A stretch of 52,247 nt of DNA from Hyphomicrobiales bacterium. GTDB lineage: Bacteria; Pseudomonadota; Alphaproteobacteria; Rhizobiales; Devosiaceae. Of the stretch, positions 18,443 through 26,450 are shown in pieces. Both the position numbers and the translations under genes were made by a program. Numbering within the stretch: the first letter of the stretch is position 1; each line of letters starts with the position of its first letter. Under the pieces are notes generated by a model, which worked only from the letters and a program-made list of their open reading frames with translations, did not search any database and had not been told where the DNA came from. The stretch covers positions 1-52,247 of the forward strand of contig JALSII010000045.1 of NCBI GenBank assembly GCA_026981645.1, in the 5' to 3' direction.

Positions 18443-19408
18443 TCAGCCCCTTTCTGTTGCATCTGACAGTTCCCGCACAAGGCTCTCAATTTCCGTTGGC
18501 AGGCCCACCGGGGTGGCATCAAGGTTGCGGTCAATGCGCCGGGCCAGCCCCGAGAGCACTTTTCCGGTGCCGATTTCAAGCAATTGGTTCACCTCTCCCT
18601 CATCGGCCAACCAGGAAATGCTTTCGCGCCAGCGCACCATGCCGGTGACCTGCTCAACCAACCTGTTGCGGATTTCATTGGGGTCAGAGATCGGCGCAGC
18701 CAGAACATTTGCGACCAGGGGCACCACAGGGGCCTGCATATCAACAAGGGCCAGGGCCTGCTCCATGGCTTCGGCGGCCGGTTGCATCAGCGAGCAATGG
18801 AAGGGTGCGCTCACAGGCAGCAACAGTGCCCGTTTGGCACCGGCAGCTTTTGCCAATTCAACGGCCCGGTCAATGGCAGCGCTATCGCCTGAAACAACAA
18901 CCTGCCCGGGCGCGTTGTCGTTGGCGACCTCGCAAACATCGCCAAGCGAAGCCTGTTCGGCAACCTCGCGCACCTCGTCAAGACCAAGGCCCAGAATGGC
19001 AGCCATGGCACCGGTTCCAACCGGCACGGCGCGCTGCATGGCCTCCCCTCTGGTGCGCAACAGGCGCGCCGTGTCGGAAAGGGTGAAGGTACCGGCCGCG
19101 CAAAGGGCCGAGTACTCCCCAAGAGAGTGACCGGCGACAAAGTTTGAATCGGTTGAAAGATTTACGCCCCTTGCTTCGAGCACCCTTAGAGTGGCAATTG
19201 AAACTGCCATCAGGGCCGGCTGGGCATTTTGAGTAAGGCGCAGCGTCTCCTCGGGGCCTTCAAACATGGTGCTTGAAAGGCTTTCACCCAGCGCGTCATC
19301 AACCTCGGCGAATACGGCCCGGGCTTCGGGGAAAGTATCTGCCAGTTCTTTGCCCATGCCAACACTTTGGCTGCCCTGTCCGGGAAAGGTAAATGCTCTC
19401 TTCTTCAT
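18443..19408 (-). CDS. fabD: Malonyl-CoA:ACP transacylase
   Basis: FabD loads malonate onto ACP. The 321-residue protein starts MKKRAFTFPGQGSQSVGMGK and carries the nucleophile S95 in GHSLGEYSALCAAG. The catalytic His is in SAPFHCSLM near residue 206, with R in the early LRTRGEAMQ segment. The start used is ATG 19408, with GGAAGA 4-9 nt upstream. The frame continues to 19489, but that stretch translates the palindromic element in a frame unrelated to FabD. A diverged copy of the first 19 codons lies upstream at 19480-19535. It is first in the fabD-yciI-fabG row. Confidence 0.95.
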   Translation of the reverse strand: MKKRAFTFPGQGSQSVGMGKELADTFPEARAVFAEVDDALGESLSSTMFEGPEETLRLTQNAQPALMAVSIATLRVLEARGVNLSTDSNFVAGHSLGEYSALCAAGTFTLSDTARLLRTRGEAMQRAVPVGTGAMAAILGLGLDEVREVAEQASLGDVCEVANDNAPGQVVVSGDSAAIDRAVELAKAAGAKRALLLPVSAPFHCSLMQPAAEAMEQALALVDMQAPVVPLVANVLAAPISDPNEIRNRLVEQVTGMVRWRESISWLADEGEVNQLLEIGTGKVLSGLARRIDRNLDATPVGLPTEIESLVRELSDATERG

Positions 19409-19418
19409 CGTGTCTTCC

Positions 19419-19535
19419 TTAGTGGTCGCGCTGTCGAAACGAAAAACCGCAAACGCACTTTTTCTGACAGCGCTCCATACCCATGCCAACGCTTTGGCTG
19501 CCCTGCCCGGGAAAGGTGAATGCGCGAATGGTCAT
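19419..19535 (-). CDS. Upstream ORF made from a duplicated fabD start plus palindromic element
   Basis: ATG 19535 opens a 38-codon frame beginning MTIRAFTFPGQGSQSVGMG, against MKKRAFTFPGQGSQSVGMG in fabD. From codon 4 on, the two copies differ at codons 4, 6, 10, 15 and 19, and every difference is synonymous (for example TTT/TTC, GGA/GGG, AGT/AGC). The frame then reads through the element as GFSFRQRDH and stops at TAA 19421-19419. The fabD ribosome-binding sequence GGAAGA and the ATG follow 10 nt later. The absence of amino-acid changes after codon 3 suggests selection at protein level or gene conversion; translation itself is inferred. Confidence 0.5.
   Translation of the reverse strand: MTIRAFTFPGQGSQSVGMGMERCQKKCVCGFSFRQRDH
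19428..19473 (-). repeat. Palindromic element, copy B (fabD)
   Basis: Minus-strand reading: GCGCTGTC (19473-19466) pairs with GACAGCGC (19435-19428). Inside, GAAAAA pairs with TTTTTC around a 12-nt apical loop. Compared with copy A, two outer pairs and one inner pair are changed on both sides at once, so pairing is kept. Flanks GGA and GACCAC match copy A. Confidence 0.8.
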
Positions 19536-19881
19536 GGGTGGCCCCGCTAAAAGTTGCCGCAAGAATTTGTCGCTGATAAAGTAAGCGGCACAGCGCGCCC
19601 ATGCAAGCGTCTAGAGTCAGGACCCCAGGTTATCCGGTTTTGGAGATAAAAAACTTGCGTTTGGCCCGAGTTGCTTTTATTGACGCCCAAGCATTTGTTT
19701 GGCCGGGGGCTGAACGGAGGGTCGCAAGTTGCGATAAAGACCGGTTTCTTTGGTCTTTTGCCTCCCGTGTTCCCGCTCTTTTGAAGAATTCTTTGAACGC
19801 CTTTTGGATCGTGTCAAAGAGGCTTTGCGCCAGTCGGGTGCTTTGAAGTAACCACTGAACCTCAAAAAGGAAAAGGCGTTT
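19536..19881 (+). promoter_or_regulatory. Upstream region and leader of the rpsF operon
   Basis: This 346-nt region separates fabD from rpsF and must hold the promoters of both directions, but no strong -35/-10 pair stands out. Two hairpins lie close together on the rpsF side: TCGCAA-G-TTGCGA at 19722-19734, and AAAGACC (19736-19742) pairing with GGTCTTT (19752-19758) followed by a further T. The second looks like a weak intrinsic terminator, so an attenuating leader for the ribosomal-protein genes is possible. I could not identify the known S6:S18-binding leader motif. The rpsF ribosome-binding sequence is AAAAGG. Confidence 0.35.
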
Positions 19882-20241
19882 ATGGCTTTTTACGAACATA
19901 TCTATCTTGCGCGGCAGGACGTGTCAGCGCAGCAGGTGGAGGAATTGACTTCCGCCCTCACCCAGCTTCTTGAAGACAATGGTGGCAAGGTTGCCAAGAA
20001 GGAATACTGGGGTCTCAAGACTCTTGCCTATCGTATTCGCAAAAACCGCAAGGCGCATTTCTCGCTGCTCAATATTGACGCCCCCCATGAGGCTGTGGCC
20101 GAAATGGAACGCCAGATGCGCATCAATGAAGACATTTTGCGCTTCATGACCCTCAGGGTCGACGCACTTGAAGATGGCCCTTCGGTGATGATGCAAAAAC
20201 GCGACCGGGATGATCGTTCCGATCGTCGTCCGCGGCGCTAG
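19882..20241 (+). CDS. rpsF: 30S ribosomal protein S6
   Basis: S6 binds the 16S rRNA central domain together with S18. The 119-residue protein shows the family pattern: [52 protein letters not shown] and [20 protein letters not shown]. The C-terminus is a basic, disordered tail ([13 protein letters not shown]). It is 19 nt upstream of rpsR. Confidence 0.96.
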   Translation: MAFYEHIYLARQDVSAQQVEELTSALTQLLEDNGGKVAKKEYWGLKTLAYRIRKNRKAHFSLLNIDAPHEAVAEMERQMRINEDILRFMTLRVDALEDGPSVMMQKRDRDDRSDRRPRR

Positions 20242-20260
20242 ATAAAGGGAGTACAGGAAT

Positions 20261-20515
20261 ATGGCGATTAAAAATCTTACCACAGTCCAGGCCCGCCGCC
20301 CATTTCAACGCCGGCGTAAAACCTGCCCCTTCACCGGTGCCAACGCACCCTCAATCAACTATCTCGATATCCGGCTGTTGCAGCGCTATATTTCGGAACG
20401 TGGCAAGATTGTGCCCAGTCGTATCACCGCAGTATCGGCCAAAAAGCAGCGTGAGCTGGCAAAAGCCATCAAGCGCGCGCGTTTCCTTGGTCTTTTGCCC
20501 TTCCTTGTGAAATAG
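20261..20515 (+). CDS. rpsR: 30S ribosomal protein S18
   Basis: The 84-residue protein has the S18 core, with [64 protein letters not shown] in order. It has an alphaproteobacterial basic N-terminus and only one cysteine of the ancestral zinc-type motif. GGGAG is a good ribosome-binding sequence upstream. It is followed by a 130-nt leader before rplI. Confidence 0.96.
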   Translation: MAIKNLTTVQARRPFQRRRKTCPFTGANAPSINYLDIRLLQRYISERGKIVPSRITAVSAKKQRELAKAIKRARFLGLLPFLVK

Positions 20516-20645
20516 GCTGAATTGAAATCGCTGGGGGGCGGGATGGTCCTGCACCTCTAACCGTCCATGCAGGAATTGAGCTGCGCTGTCCTCAGGGGTT
20601 TGGCACGGCCGCTCCGGTGGCGGGACAGCATCAGGAGTAAAACAG

Positions 20646-21296
20646 ATGAAAGTAATTCTTCTTGAACGCGTGGGCCGCCTTGGTTCACTGGGCGACGAAG
20701 TTACAGTTAAAAACGGCTACGCTCGCAACTATCTTCTGCCTCAGGGTAAAGCAATCCGCTCGACCCCGGCAAACCGGGAACGTTTTGAAAAAGAACGCGA
20801 TGCAATCGAAAAACGCAACAACGAGCGCCGCGAATCCGCCGCAGGAATTGCAGAGGGCCTCAATGGTGCTTCGGTGGTTATGATCCGTCAGGCCTCCGAA
20901 GCGGGTACGCTTTATGGCTCCGTCTCTTCGCGCGACATTGCTGATGGCTTGAACGAAGCGGGTTTTTCCGTGCTCAAGTCGCATGTGGACCTGCCGCTGC
21001 CCATCAAAACCGTGGGCATCCATGAGGTTGCGCTCAATCTCCATGCAGAAGTTTCGGTCAGCATCAATGTCAATGTTGCCCGCTCTGAATCGGAGGCGGA
21101 ACGTCAGGAGCAGGGTGAAGACATGACCGTGTTCAGCTTTGATGACGAAGACAATACGAGAGCACCCGAGGAAGCTGAATCTGAAGCTTCTGAGGATGAA
21201 AGCGAAGAAGCGCAAGAAACACTGGACGAAAGCTCTGTGGACGAGGGAACAGAAGCCTCACAAGAGAGTGACAAAGACAAAGCTGAGGAAAAGTAG
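20646..21296 (+). CDS. rplI: 50S ribosomal protein L9 with acidic C-terminal tail
   Basis: L9 is an elongated large-subunit protein near the L1 stalk. The 216-residue product has the N-terminal signature VILLERVGRLGSLGDEVTVKNGYARNYLLP, then the connecting helix and the C-terminal domain up to about residue 145. Beyond that is a low-complexity tail of about 65 residues rich in Glu, Asp and Ser. E. coli L9 has 149 residues, so the tail is an extension; acidic tails on L9 are common in alphaproteobacteria. A strong terminator follows. The rpsR-rplI gap contains an inverted repeat (GCTGTCC near 20584, GGACAGC near 20625). Confidence 0.95.
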   Translation: MKVILLERVGRLGSLGDEVTVKNGYARNYLLPQGKAIRSTPANRERFEKERDAIEKRNNERRESAAGIAEGLNGASVVMIRQASEAGTLYGSVSSRDIADGLNEAGFSVLKSHVDLPLPIKTVGIHEVALNLHAEVSVSINVNVARSESEAERQEQGEDMTVFSFDDEDNTRAPEEAESEASEDESEEAQETLDESSVDEGTEASQESDKDKAEEK

Positions 21297-21334
21297 TTTT
21301 TCAAGCTCGCTTTTGAATAAATTAAAAATTTCAA

Positions 21335-21362
21335 AGGCCGGTTCTCCACCGGCCTTTTTTTT
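21335..21362 (+). terminator. Rho-independent terminator after rplI
   Basis: GGCCGGT (21336-21342), loop TCTCC, ACCGGCC (21348-21354), then eight T. A perfect 7-bp G+C-rich stem with a T-run, 40 nt after the rplI stop. It separates the ribosomal-protein genes from dnaB. Confidence 0.93.
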
Positions 21363-21571
21363 GCGGTAAATTTGGGGTAACTATTCGGGGACAGGAGACG
21401 GCAGGCTGGCGAGCAATAGTTCCGCTTCTGAAAACTTATCCCCACTGATCACACCAAGAATCAGATAAGTGACAGATGCGGTTGAATATATACAGACCGG
21501 CTATCTCGACTCAATCAAATGTGGTTAAAAAGTGGCATTGGTTTTAAGCCTTTGGTTTGGGGGATTGGTGA

Positions 21572-23062
21572 ATGGAATCGGTGCAGCGGCTCCATCCTGA
21601 AAATAACGAGCGTCCCTATCGGCTTGCACCGCACAATATTGATGCGGAGCAGGCGCTGCTCGGTGCTGTTCTGGTCAATAATGAAGCTTTTTACCGGGTT
21701 TCGGACTTTCTGGAGCCGGAGCACTTCTATGAAGCTGTGCATAAAGACATCTATGAGGTGCTCGACAAGATAATCAGAGCCGGAAAAACAGCGACACCGG
21801 TGACGGCCAAAACCTTCCTGCCCGATGAATTGCTCGAAGACATGACCATGGCCCAGTATCTGGCCCGGCTGGCGGCGGAAGCAACCACGGTTCTAAATGC
21901 CATCGACTATGGCCAGACAATTTATGATCTGGCGCTGGAGCGGGCGCTCATCCAGATCGGGGAGGAAATGGTCGAGACTGCCTATGGGCGCGATGTTGAG
22001 GCAACACCGGCCAAGCAGATTGAATCCGCGGAGCGCCAATTGTTCGATCTGGCGGAAAAGGGCCGTTATGATGGAGGCTTTCAGGGGTTTAACAACGCCT
22101 TGCGCGACGCCATCAGCATGGCGGGGGAAGCCTATAAGCGTGATGGTGGACTTTCAGGAATTGCCACGGGGTTGACGGAACTGGACCGGCTGATGGGGGG
22201 GCTACAGAGTTCTGACCTTATTATTCTGGCGGCGCGTCCGGCCATGGGAAAAACAGCGCTGGCCACCAATATTGCCTTTGAAGTGGCGCGGTCCTATCGT
22301 TCAAGCACACTCCCGGACGGACGGATCAAGGCCGAAAATGGCGGCATTGTAGGGTTTTTCTCGCTCGAAATGAGTTCTGAGCAGTTGGCAACACGTATTC
22401 TGGCCGAACAGTCGGGCATCTCCTCATCTGACATCAGGCGGGGAAACATTCACGAAAGCCAGTTTTCAACACTGGTGGACACCTCCAGCGCTCTGTCACA
22501 GGCCCCGCTGTTTATTGATGATACGGGCGGCATTTCAGTCTCGCAACTGGCGGCGCGGGCACGGCGCCTGAAACGTCAAAAAGGGCTGGACCTGTTGATC
22601 GTGGATTATCTGCAATTGCTTTCAGGATCTTCCAAAAAGGCCAATGAAAGCCGGGTGCAGGAACTTACCGAAATCACCACATCTCTCAAGGCGCTGGCAA
22701 AAGAGCTGGAGGTACCCATTATTGCGCTGTCCCAGCTCTCACGGCAGGTGGAAAACCGCGATGACAAGCGCCCGCAACTCTCAGACTTGCGTGAATCCGG
22801 CTCCATCGAGCAGGATGCGGATGTGGTGATGTTCATTTATCGTGAGGAATATTATCTCAAAGGCAAAGAGCCTCAGTCCGGCACAAGCGAACATACCGAA
22901 TGGATGGCTAAAATGGAACAGGTGCACGGCATGGCCGAAGTCATCATCGGCAAACAAAGGCACGGACCAACCGGCACTGTAAAACTGGCATTTACTGATC
23001 ACTTAACCCGCTTCTCAAATCTGGCACGAAATGAATATTCACCCGAACGGCGCGACAGGTAG
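21572..23062 (+). CDS. dnaB: Replicative DNA helicase DnaB
   Basis: DnaB is the hexameric 5'-3' helicase of the replication fork. The 496-residue protein starts with the N-terminal domain segment PHNIDAEQALLGAVLVNNEAF. It contains Walker A in LAARPAMGKTALATNIA near residue 225, Walker B in LLIVDYLQLL, and the motif LSQLSRQVENRDDKRPQLSDLRESGSIEQDADVV. No intein or insertion is visible. The start ATG is at 21572, after the terminator of rplI. Its 3' end may overlap alr, depending on the start used there. Confidence 0.96.
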   Translation: MESVQRLHPENNERPYRLAPHNIDAEQALLGAVLVNNEAFYRVSDFLEPEHFYEAVHKDIYEVLDKIIRAGKTATPVTAKTFLPDELLEDMTMAQYLARLAAEATTVLNAIDYGQTIYDLALERALIQIGEEMVETAYGRDVEATPAKQIESAERQLFDLAEKGRYDGGFQGFNNALRDAISMAGEAYKRDGGLSGIATGLTELDRLMGGLQSSDLIILAARPAMGKTALATNIAFEVARSYRSSTLPDGRIKAENGGIVGFFSLEMSSEQLATRILAEQSGISSSDIRRGNIHESQFSTLVDTSSALSQAPLFIDDTGGISVSQLAARARRLKRQKGLDLLIVDYLQLLSGSSKKANESRVQELTEITTSLKALAKELEVPIIALSQLSRQVENRDDKRPQLSDLRESGSIEQDADVVMFIYREEYYLKGKEPQSGTSEHTEWMAKMEQVHGMAEVIIGKQRHGPTGTVKLAFTDHLTRFSNLARNEYSPERRDR

Positions 23063-23066
23063 GCTT

Positions 23067-24203
23067 GTGACCTCAGCATCCTCGCAATTCAGCGGTCGCC
23101 TGGTCATTGACCTCGGCGCCATTGCACGCAACTGGCTGGGGTTGGATAAAATCTCCAACACCGCACTGACCGCTGCGGTGGTTAAGGCCAATGCCTATGG
23201 ATGCGGGATGGTGCCCGTTGCCCAAACGCTGGCACGCGCAGGCGCGCAGTTTTTCTTTGTCGCCACACCGGATGAAGCGCTGGACCTCAGGGACCTGCTT
23301 CCTGATGCGCATATATTTGTGCTCAACGGGCTCTATCCCGGTGCGGGTGCGCTTTATGCGGAAAAACGCATCATGCCGATTATAAACTCGATGGCGATGC
23401 TGGATGAATGGCTGAACCTGTGTACCCAGAAGGGCGAAGCGATACCCGCCGGCTTTCAGTTTGATACGGGCATGAACCGCCTCGGCTTCAGGCTTCAGGA
23501 AGCCTCCACCGTCAAGGCCCGTATGGCGAATTCAGGCTACAAACCTCAGGTCATCATAAGCCATCTGGCCTGTGCAGATACGCCCGGGCACGAAAAAAAC
23601 GGCACCCAGCGGGCGCTGTTTCAATCATTGCTGGCGCAATTTGAAGGCATTCCGGCATCACTGGCCAATTCCGCCGGTACGCTGGGGGGGAGAGAAAGCC
23701 ATTTCCAGATGGTGAGGCCCGGTATTTCGCTATATGGCGGGCGCGCCATTCAGGGGCGGCCCAACCCGATGGCCCCGGTGGTCAGCCTTGAAATGCCCAT
23801 CATCCAGATTCGTGAGGCAAGGACGGGGGAAAGTGTGGGATATGGGGCAACACAAACCCTGAACAGGGACAGCCGGCTTGCTATTGTCGCTCATGGTTAT
23901 GCGGACGGGTTTTTGCGGGCGCTTTCTTCATCCAATGGCCGACCGGGCGCTCATGTTGCTATTCGGGGCCATGTGGTGCCCATCGTGGGGCGGGTGTCGA
24001 TGGACAGTTTTGCCGCTGATATCACCGACATTGAAACCGACCTGCCCACCCCGGGCTCTTTTGCCGAGATAATCGGACCCAATATTTCCATTGATGATCT
24101 GGCGGACAGCGCCGACACCATAGGCTATGAAATCCTGACCTCGCTCAACGGGCGCTTTGACCGCTTCTATAAAGACGAAACGGGCAAAATCTTTCAGGAG
24201 TGA
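23067..24203 (+). CDS. alr: Alanine racemase
   Basis: Alr interconverts L- and D-alanine with pyridoxal phosphate for peptidoglycan synthesis. The PLP lysine is in AAVVKANAYGCG (residue 40 of this reading). The second catalytic residue, a Tyr, is in SVGYGATQTL, and RPGISLYGG and VPIVGRVSMD match the family. I prefer the GTG at 23067 because ACAGGTAGG lies just upstream and the N-terminus then has normal length. An ATG at 23031 in the same frame would overlap dnaB by 32 nt and add 12 residues. Confidence 0.93.
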   Translation: MTSASSQFSGRLVIDLGAIARNWLGLDKISNTALTAAVVKANAYGCGMVPVAQTLARAGAQFFFVATPDEALDLRDLLPDAHIFVLNGLYPGAGALYAEKRIMPIINSMAMLDEWLNLCTQKGEAIPAGFQFDTGMNRLGFRLQEASTVKARMANSGYKPQVIISHLACADTPGHEKNGTQRALFQSLLAQFEGIPASLANSAGTLGGRESHFQMVRPGISLYGGRAIQGRPNPMAPVVSLEMPIIQIREARTGESVGYGATQTLNRDSRLAIVAHGYADGFLRALSSSNGRPGAHVAIRGHVVPIVGRVSMDSFAADITDIETDLPTPGSFAEIIGPNISIDDLADSADTIGYEILTSLNGRFDRFYKDETGKIFQE

Positions 24204-24249
24204 GCCTCGCCTCACGTCTATTTTATGAGAACCGGCGCGGGAAAACACC

Positions 24250-25632
24250 ATGGCCAAGCGAAAATCCAGTTTTGTCTGCCAGTCGTGCGCGGCCACTTCC
24301 ACCCAGTGGGCGGGGCGATGCGAATCTTGCGGTGAATGGAACACCATTGTTGAGGAAAATATCAATAGCGGGGTGGGGGCTGGGCCAAAATCGGCAAGGG
24401 CTGCGGGAGTACCAACCCAGCTTGTGCCCCTGTCGGGAGAAAGCGAAGACGCTGCGCGGATTATAACAGGTATCGCCGAACTTGACCGGGTGACCGGGGG
24501 CGGCTTCGTTCAGGGCTCGGCAATCCTTGTGGGGGGGGACCCCGGAATTGGCAAATCAACGCTTTTGTTGCAGGCCGCAGCCAATCTGGCGCAGCGGGGA
24601 AACCGGGTGATTTATGTCTCGGGTGAAGAAGCGATAGCGCAGGTACGCCTGCGGGCCAGGCGACTTGGGATTGACGAGGCCGATGTCAGTCTGGCCAGCG
24701 AAACCAATGTGGAAACCATTCTTGCAACTTTGGAACAGACCGAACGCCCCGATTTCGTAGTTGTTGATTCAATCCAGACCCTGTGGACCGACAGGGTGGA
24801 AAGTGCCCCGGGCACAGTGACGCAGGTGCGCACCTCGGCTCAGGCCATGACCCGGTTTGCCAAAAAAACCGGGGCAGCGGTGGTGCTGGTGGGCCATGTG
24901 ACCAAGGACGGCCAGATTGCCGGTCCGCGGGTGGTCGAGCATATGGTGGATGCGGTGCTCTATTTCGAGGGAGACGCCAGTCACACATTCAGGATATTGC
25001 GCGGCGTCAAGAACCGCTACGGGCCGACCGATGAAATTGGTGTGTTCGAGATGACACAACTGGGCTTGAAAGAAGTCAGCAATCCCAGCGCGCTTTTTCT
25101 GGACCAGCGCGACAAGGGAGCTGCCGGATCGGCGGTGTTTGCCGGCATGGAGGGCACAAGGCCGGTGCTGATTGAAATTCAGACGCTGGTTGCGCCCTCG
25201 CCTCTTGGCACACCGCGCCGGGCGGTGGTGGGCTGGGACAGTGCGCGCCTGTCCATGGTGCTGGCGGTTCTTGAAACCAGATGCGGGGTGCGTATCGGGG
25301 CCAACGACATTTATCTCAATGTGGCGGGGGGACTAAAAATTTCCGAACCTGCCGCCGACCTGGCGGTGGCGGCAGCGCTTATTTCCTCGCTGAGCGGCGC
25401 TCCCCTGCCCGCTGATGCCGTATATTTTGGCGAAATATCGCTCTCCGGCGGTATCAGGCCGGTGGTGCATACGCCTTTGCGGTTGCGCGAAGCGGCAAAA
25501 CTTGGTTTTGCTTCGGCCTTTACCGGACAGGGCAGCAAGGACGGAGTTTTGGCAGGGCTGGAACTGCTGGAATTTTCCTCTTTGGCCGAACTGGCGGGAC
25601 GAATTGCGGCGAGCAGACCTAAATCCGCCTGA
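24250..25632 (+). CDS. radA: DNA repair protein RadA
   Basis: RadA (Sms) is a RecA-like helicase that promotes branch migration in recombination. The 460-residue protein has the N-terminal zinc finger C-x2-C ... C-x2-C (VCQSCAATSTQWAGRCESCG), Walker A GGDPGIGKSTLLLQ, the RadA-specific KNRYG motif (usually KNRFG) in GVKNRYGPTDEIGVFEM, and a C-terminal Lon-like domain. It lies 46 nt after alr. Confidence 0.95.
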   Translation: MAKRKSSFVCQSCAATSTQWAGRCESCGEWNTIVEENINSGVGAGPKSARAAGVPTQLVPLSGESEDAARIITGIAELDRVTGGGFVQGSAILVGGDPGIGKSTLLLQAAANLAQRGNRVIYVSGEEAIAQVRLRARRLGIDEADVSLASETNVETILATLEQTERPDFVVVDSIQTLWTDRVESAPGTVTQVRTSAQAMTRFAKKTGAAVVLVGHVTKDGQIAGPRVVEHMVDAVLYFEGDASHTFRILRGVKNRYGPTDEIGVFEMTQLGLKEVSNPSALFLDQRDKGAAGSAVFAGMEGTRPVLIEIQTLVAPSPLGTPRRAVVGWDSARLSMVLAVLETRCGVRIGANDIYLNVAGGLKISEPAADLAVAAALISSLSGAPLPADAVYFGEISLSGGIRPVVHTPLRLREAAKLGFASAFTGQGSKDGVLAGLELLEFSSLAELAGRIAASRPKSA

Positions 25633-25788
25633 CTCGGGGACAAAGTTTTCATGAAACAACAACCCAATAGTCACAGAAAAACAAAAAACCGGTGGCCAGA
25701 GGCAATAGGGTGTTCCGGAGTGCTTGGAATTTGCAATTTTTCCAGCTAAACGACTTAGCATTCGGGACTGATTGCGGGCGGAACAAAC

Positions 25789-26415
25789 ATGCTGACGGCA
25801 TTTGATGTAGGTATAGGGCTGCTGGTATTCATCTCGGCCATATTGGCAACTGCGCGCGGGCTGACCCGCGAAGTGTTGTCGCTGGCAACATGGGCCGGGT
25901 CGGCGCTGGTTGCGGTCTGGATGTGGCAGGTGCACCCTGACATCGCGCGCGACTATATCCGCGAGGAAATTGTCGCCGACATCGCAACCGTCATGGTCAG
26001 CTTTATTGTGACACTGATTGTGTTGCATCTGATTACCATCCGCATTGCTGACTTTGTGGTTGATTCCAAAATCGGGCCTCTGGACCGGACACTCGGTTTT
26101 GTTTTCGGCGCAGCGCGGGGGGTTCTCATCGGTGTTGTCATGGTAATATTCGGCCAGTGGCTTTTGGGTTCCAGCCTACCGTCCTGGGCCCTTGATTCCC
26201 GGTCACTGCCGGTGCTCTCCTCCCTCGGGGACAGTCTGGTGACCGCTTTGCCCGATGACCTTGAGCAACAGGTTGGCGAGATATTGCAGCGCGGTGGAGA
26301 AGAGGGCATCAACCTGCCCCCTGAAGAGCTGGACGAGGGCACGGATTCAGAGGAAGTTCCGCTGGGAACCGAACCACCAGCGGAGGCCCCCGCCATCAGC
26401 AACACCGCGGCCTGA
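25789..26415 (+). CDS. cvpA: CvpA family membrane protein
   Basis: The 208-residue product has four predicted membrane segments: GIGLLVFISAILATARGLTRE (with the family R-G-x-x-x-E), an ALVAVWMW segment, IVTLIVLHLIT, and the RTLGFVFGAARGVLIGVVMV segment with the family G-F-x-F-G-x-x-R-G. A disordered acidic, Pro-rich tail follows. CvpA was named for colicin V production, and the biochemical function is unclear. Its position directly before purF is the classic order. Confidence 0.92.
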   Translation: MLTAFDVGIGLLVFISAILATARGLTREVLSLATWAGSALVAVWMWQVHPDIARDYIREEIVADIATVMVSFIVTLIVLHLITIRIADFVVDSKIGPLDRTLGFVFGAARGVLIGVVMVIFGQWLLGSSLPSWALDSRSLPVLSSLGDSLVTALPDDLEQQVGEILQRGGEEGINLPPEELDEGTDSEEVPLGTEPPAEAPAISNTAA

Positions 26416-26450
26416 GCCCGAAAGGCTCCAAAGGGAGGCTATTCCACCTC

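Noticed and set aside
19409..19489. N-terminal extension of FabD in the gene frame
   Set aside because: It begins with a TTG inside the duplicated start in the wrong frame and covers the element; a good ribosome-binding site serves ATG 19408.
20580..20630. Inverted repeat GCTGTCC/GGACAGC before rplI as a fourth element copy
   Set aside because: The stem resembles copy B, but the loop has no similarity and the rplI start is not duplicated.
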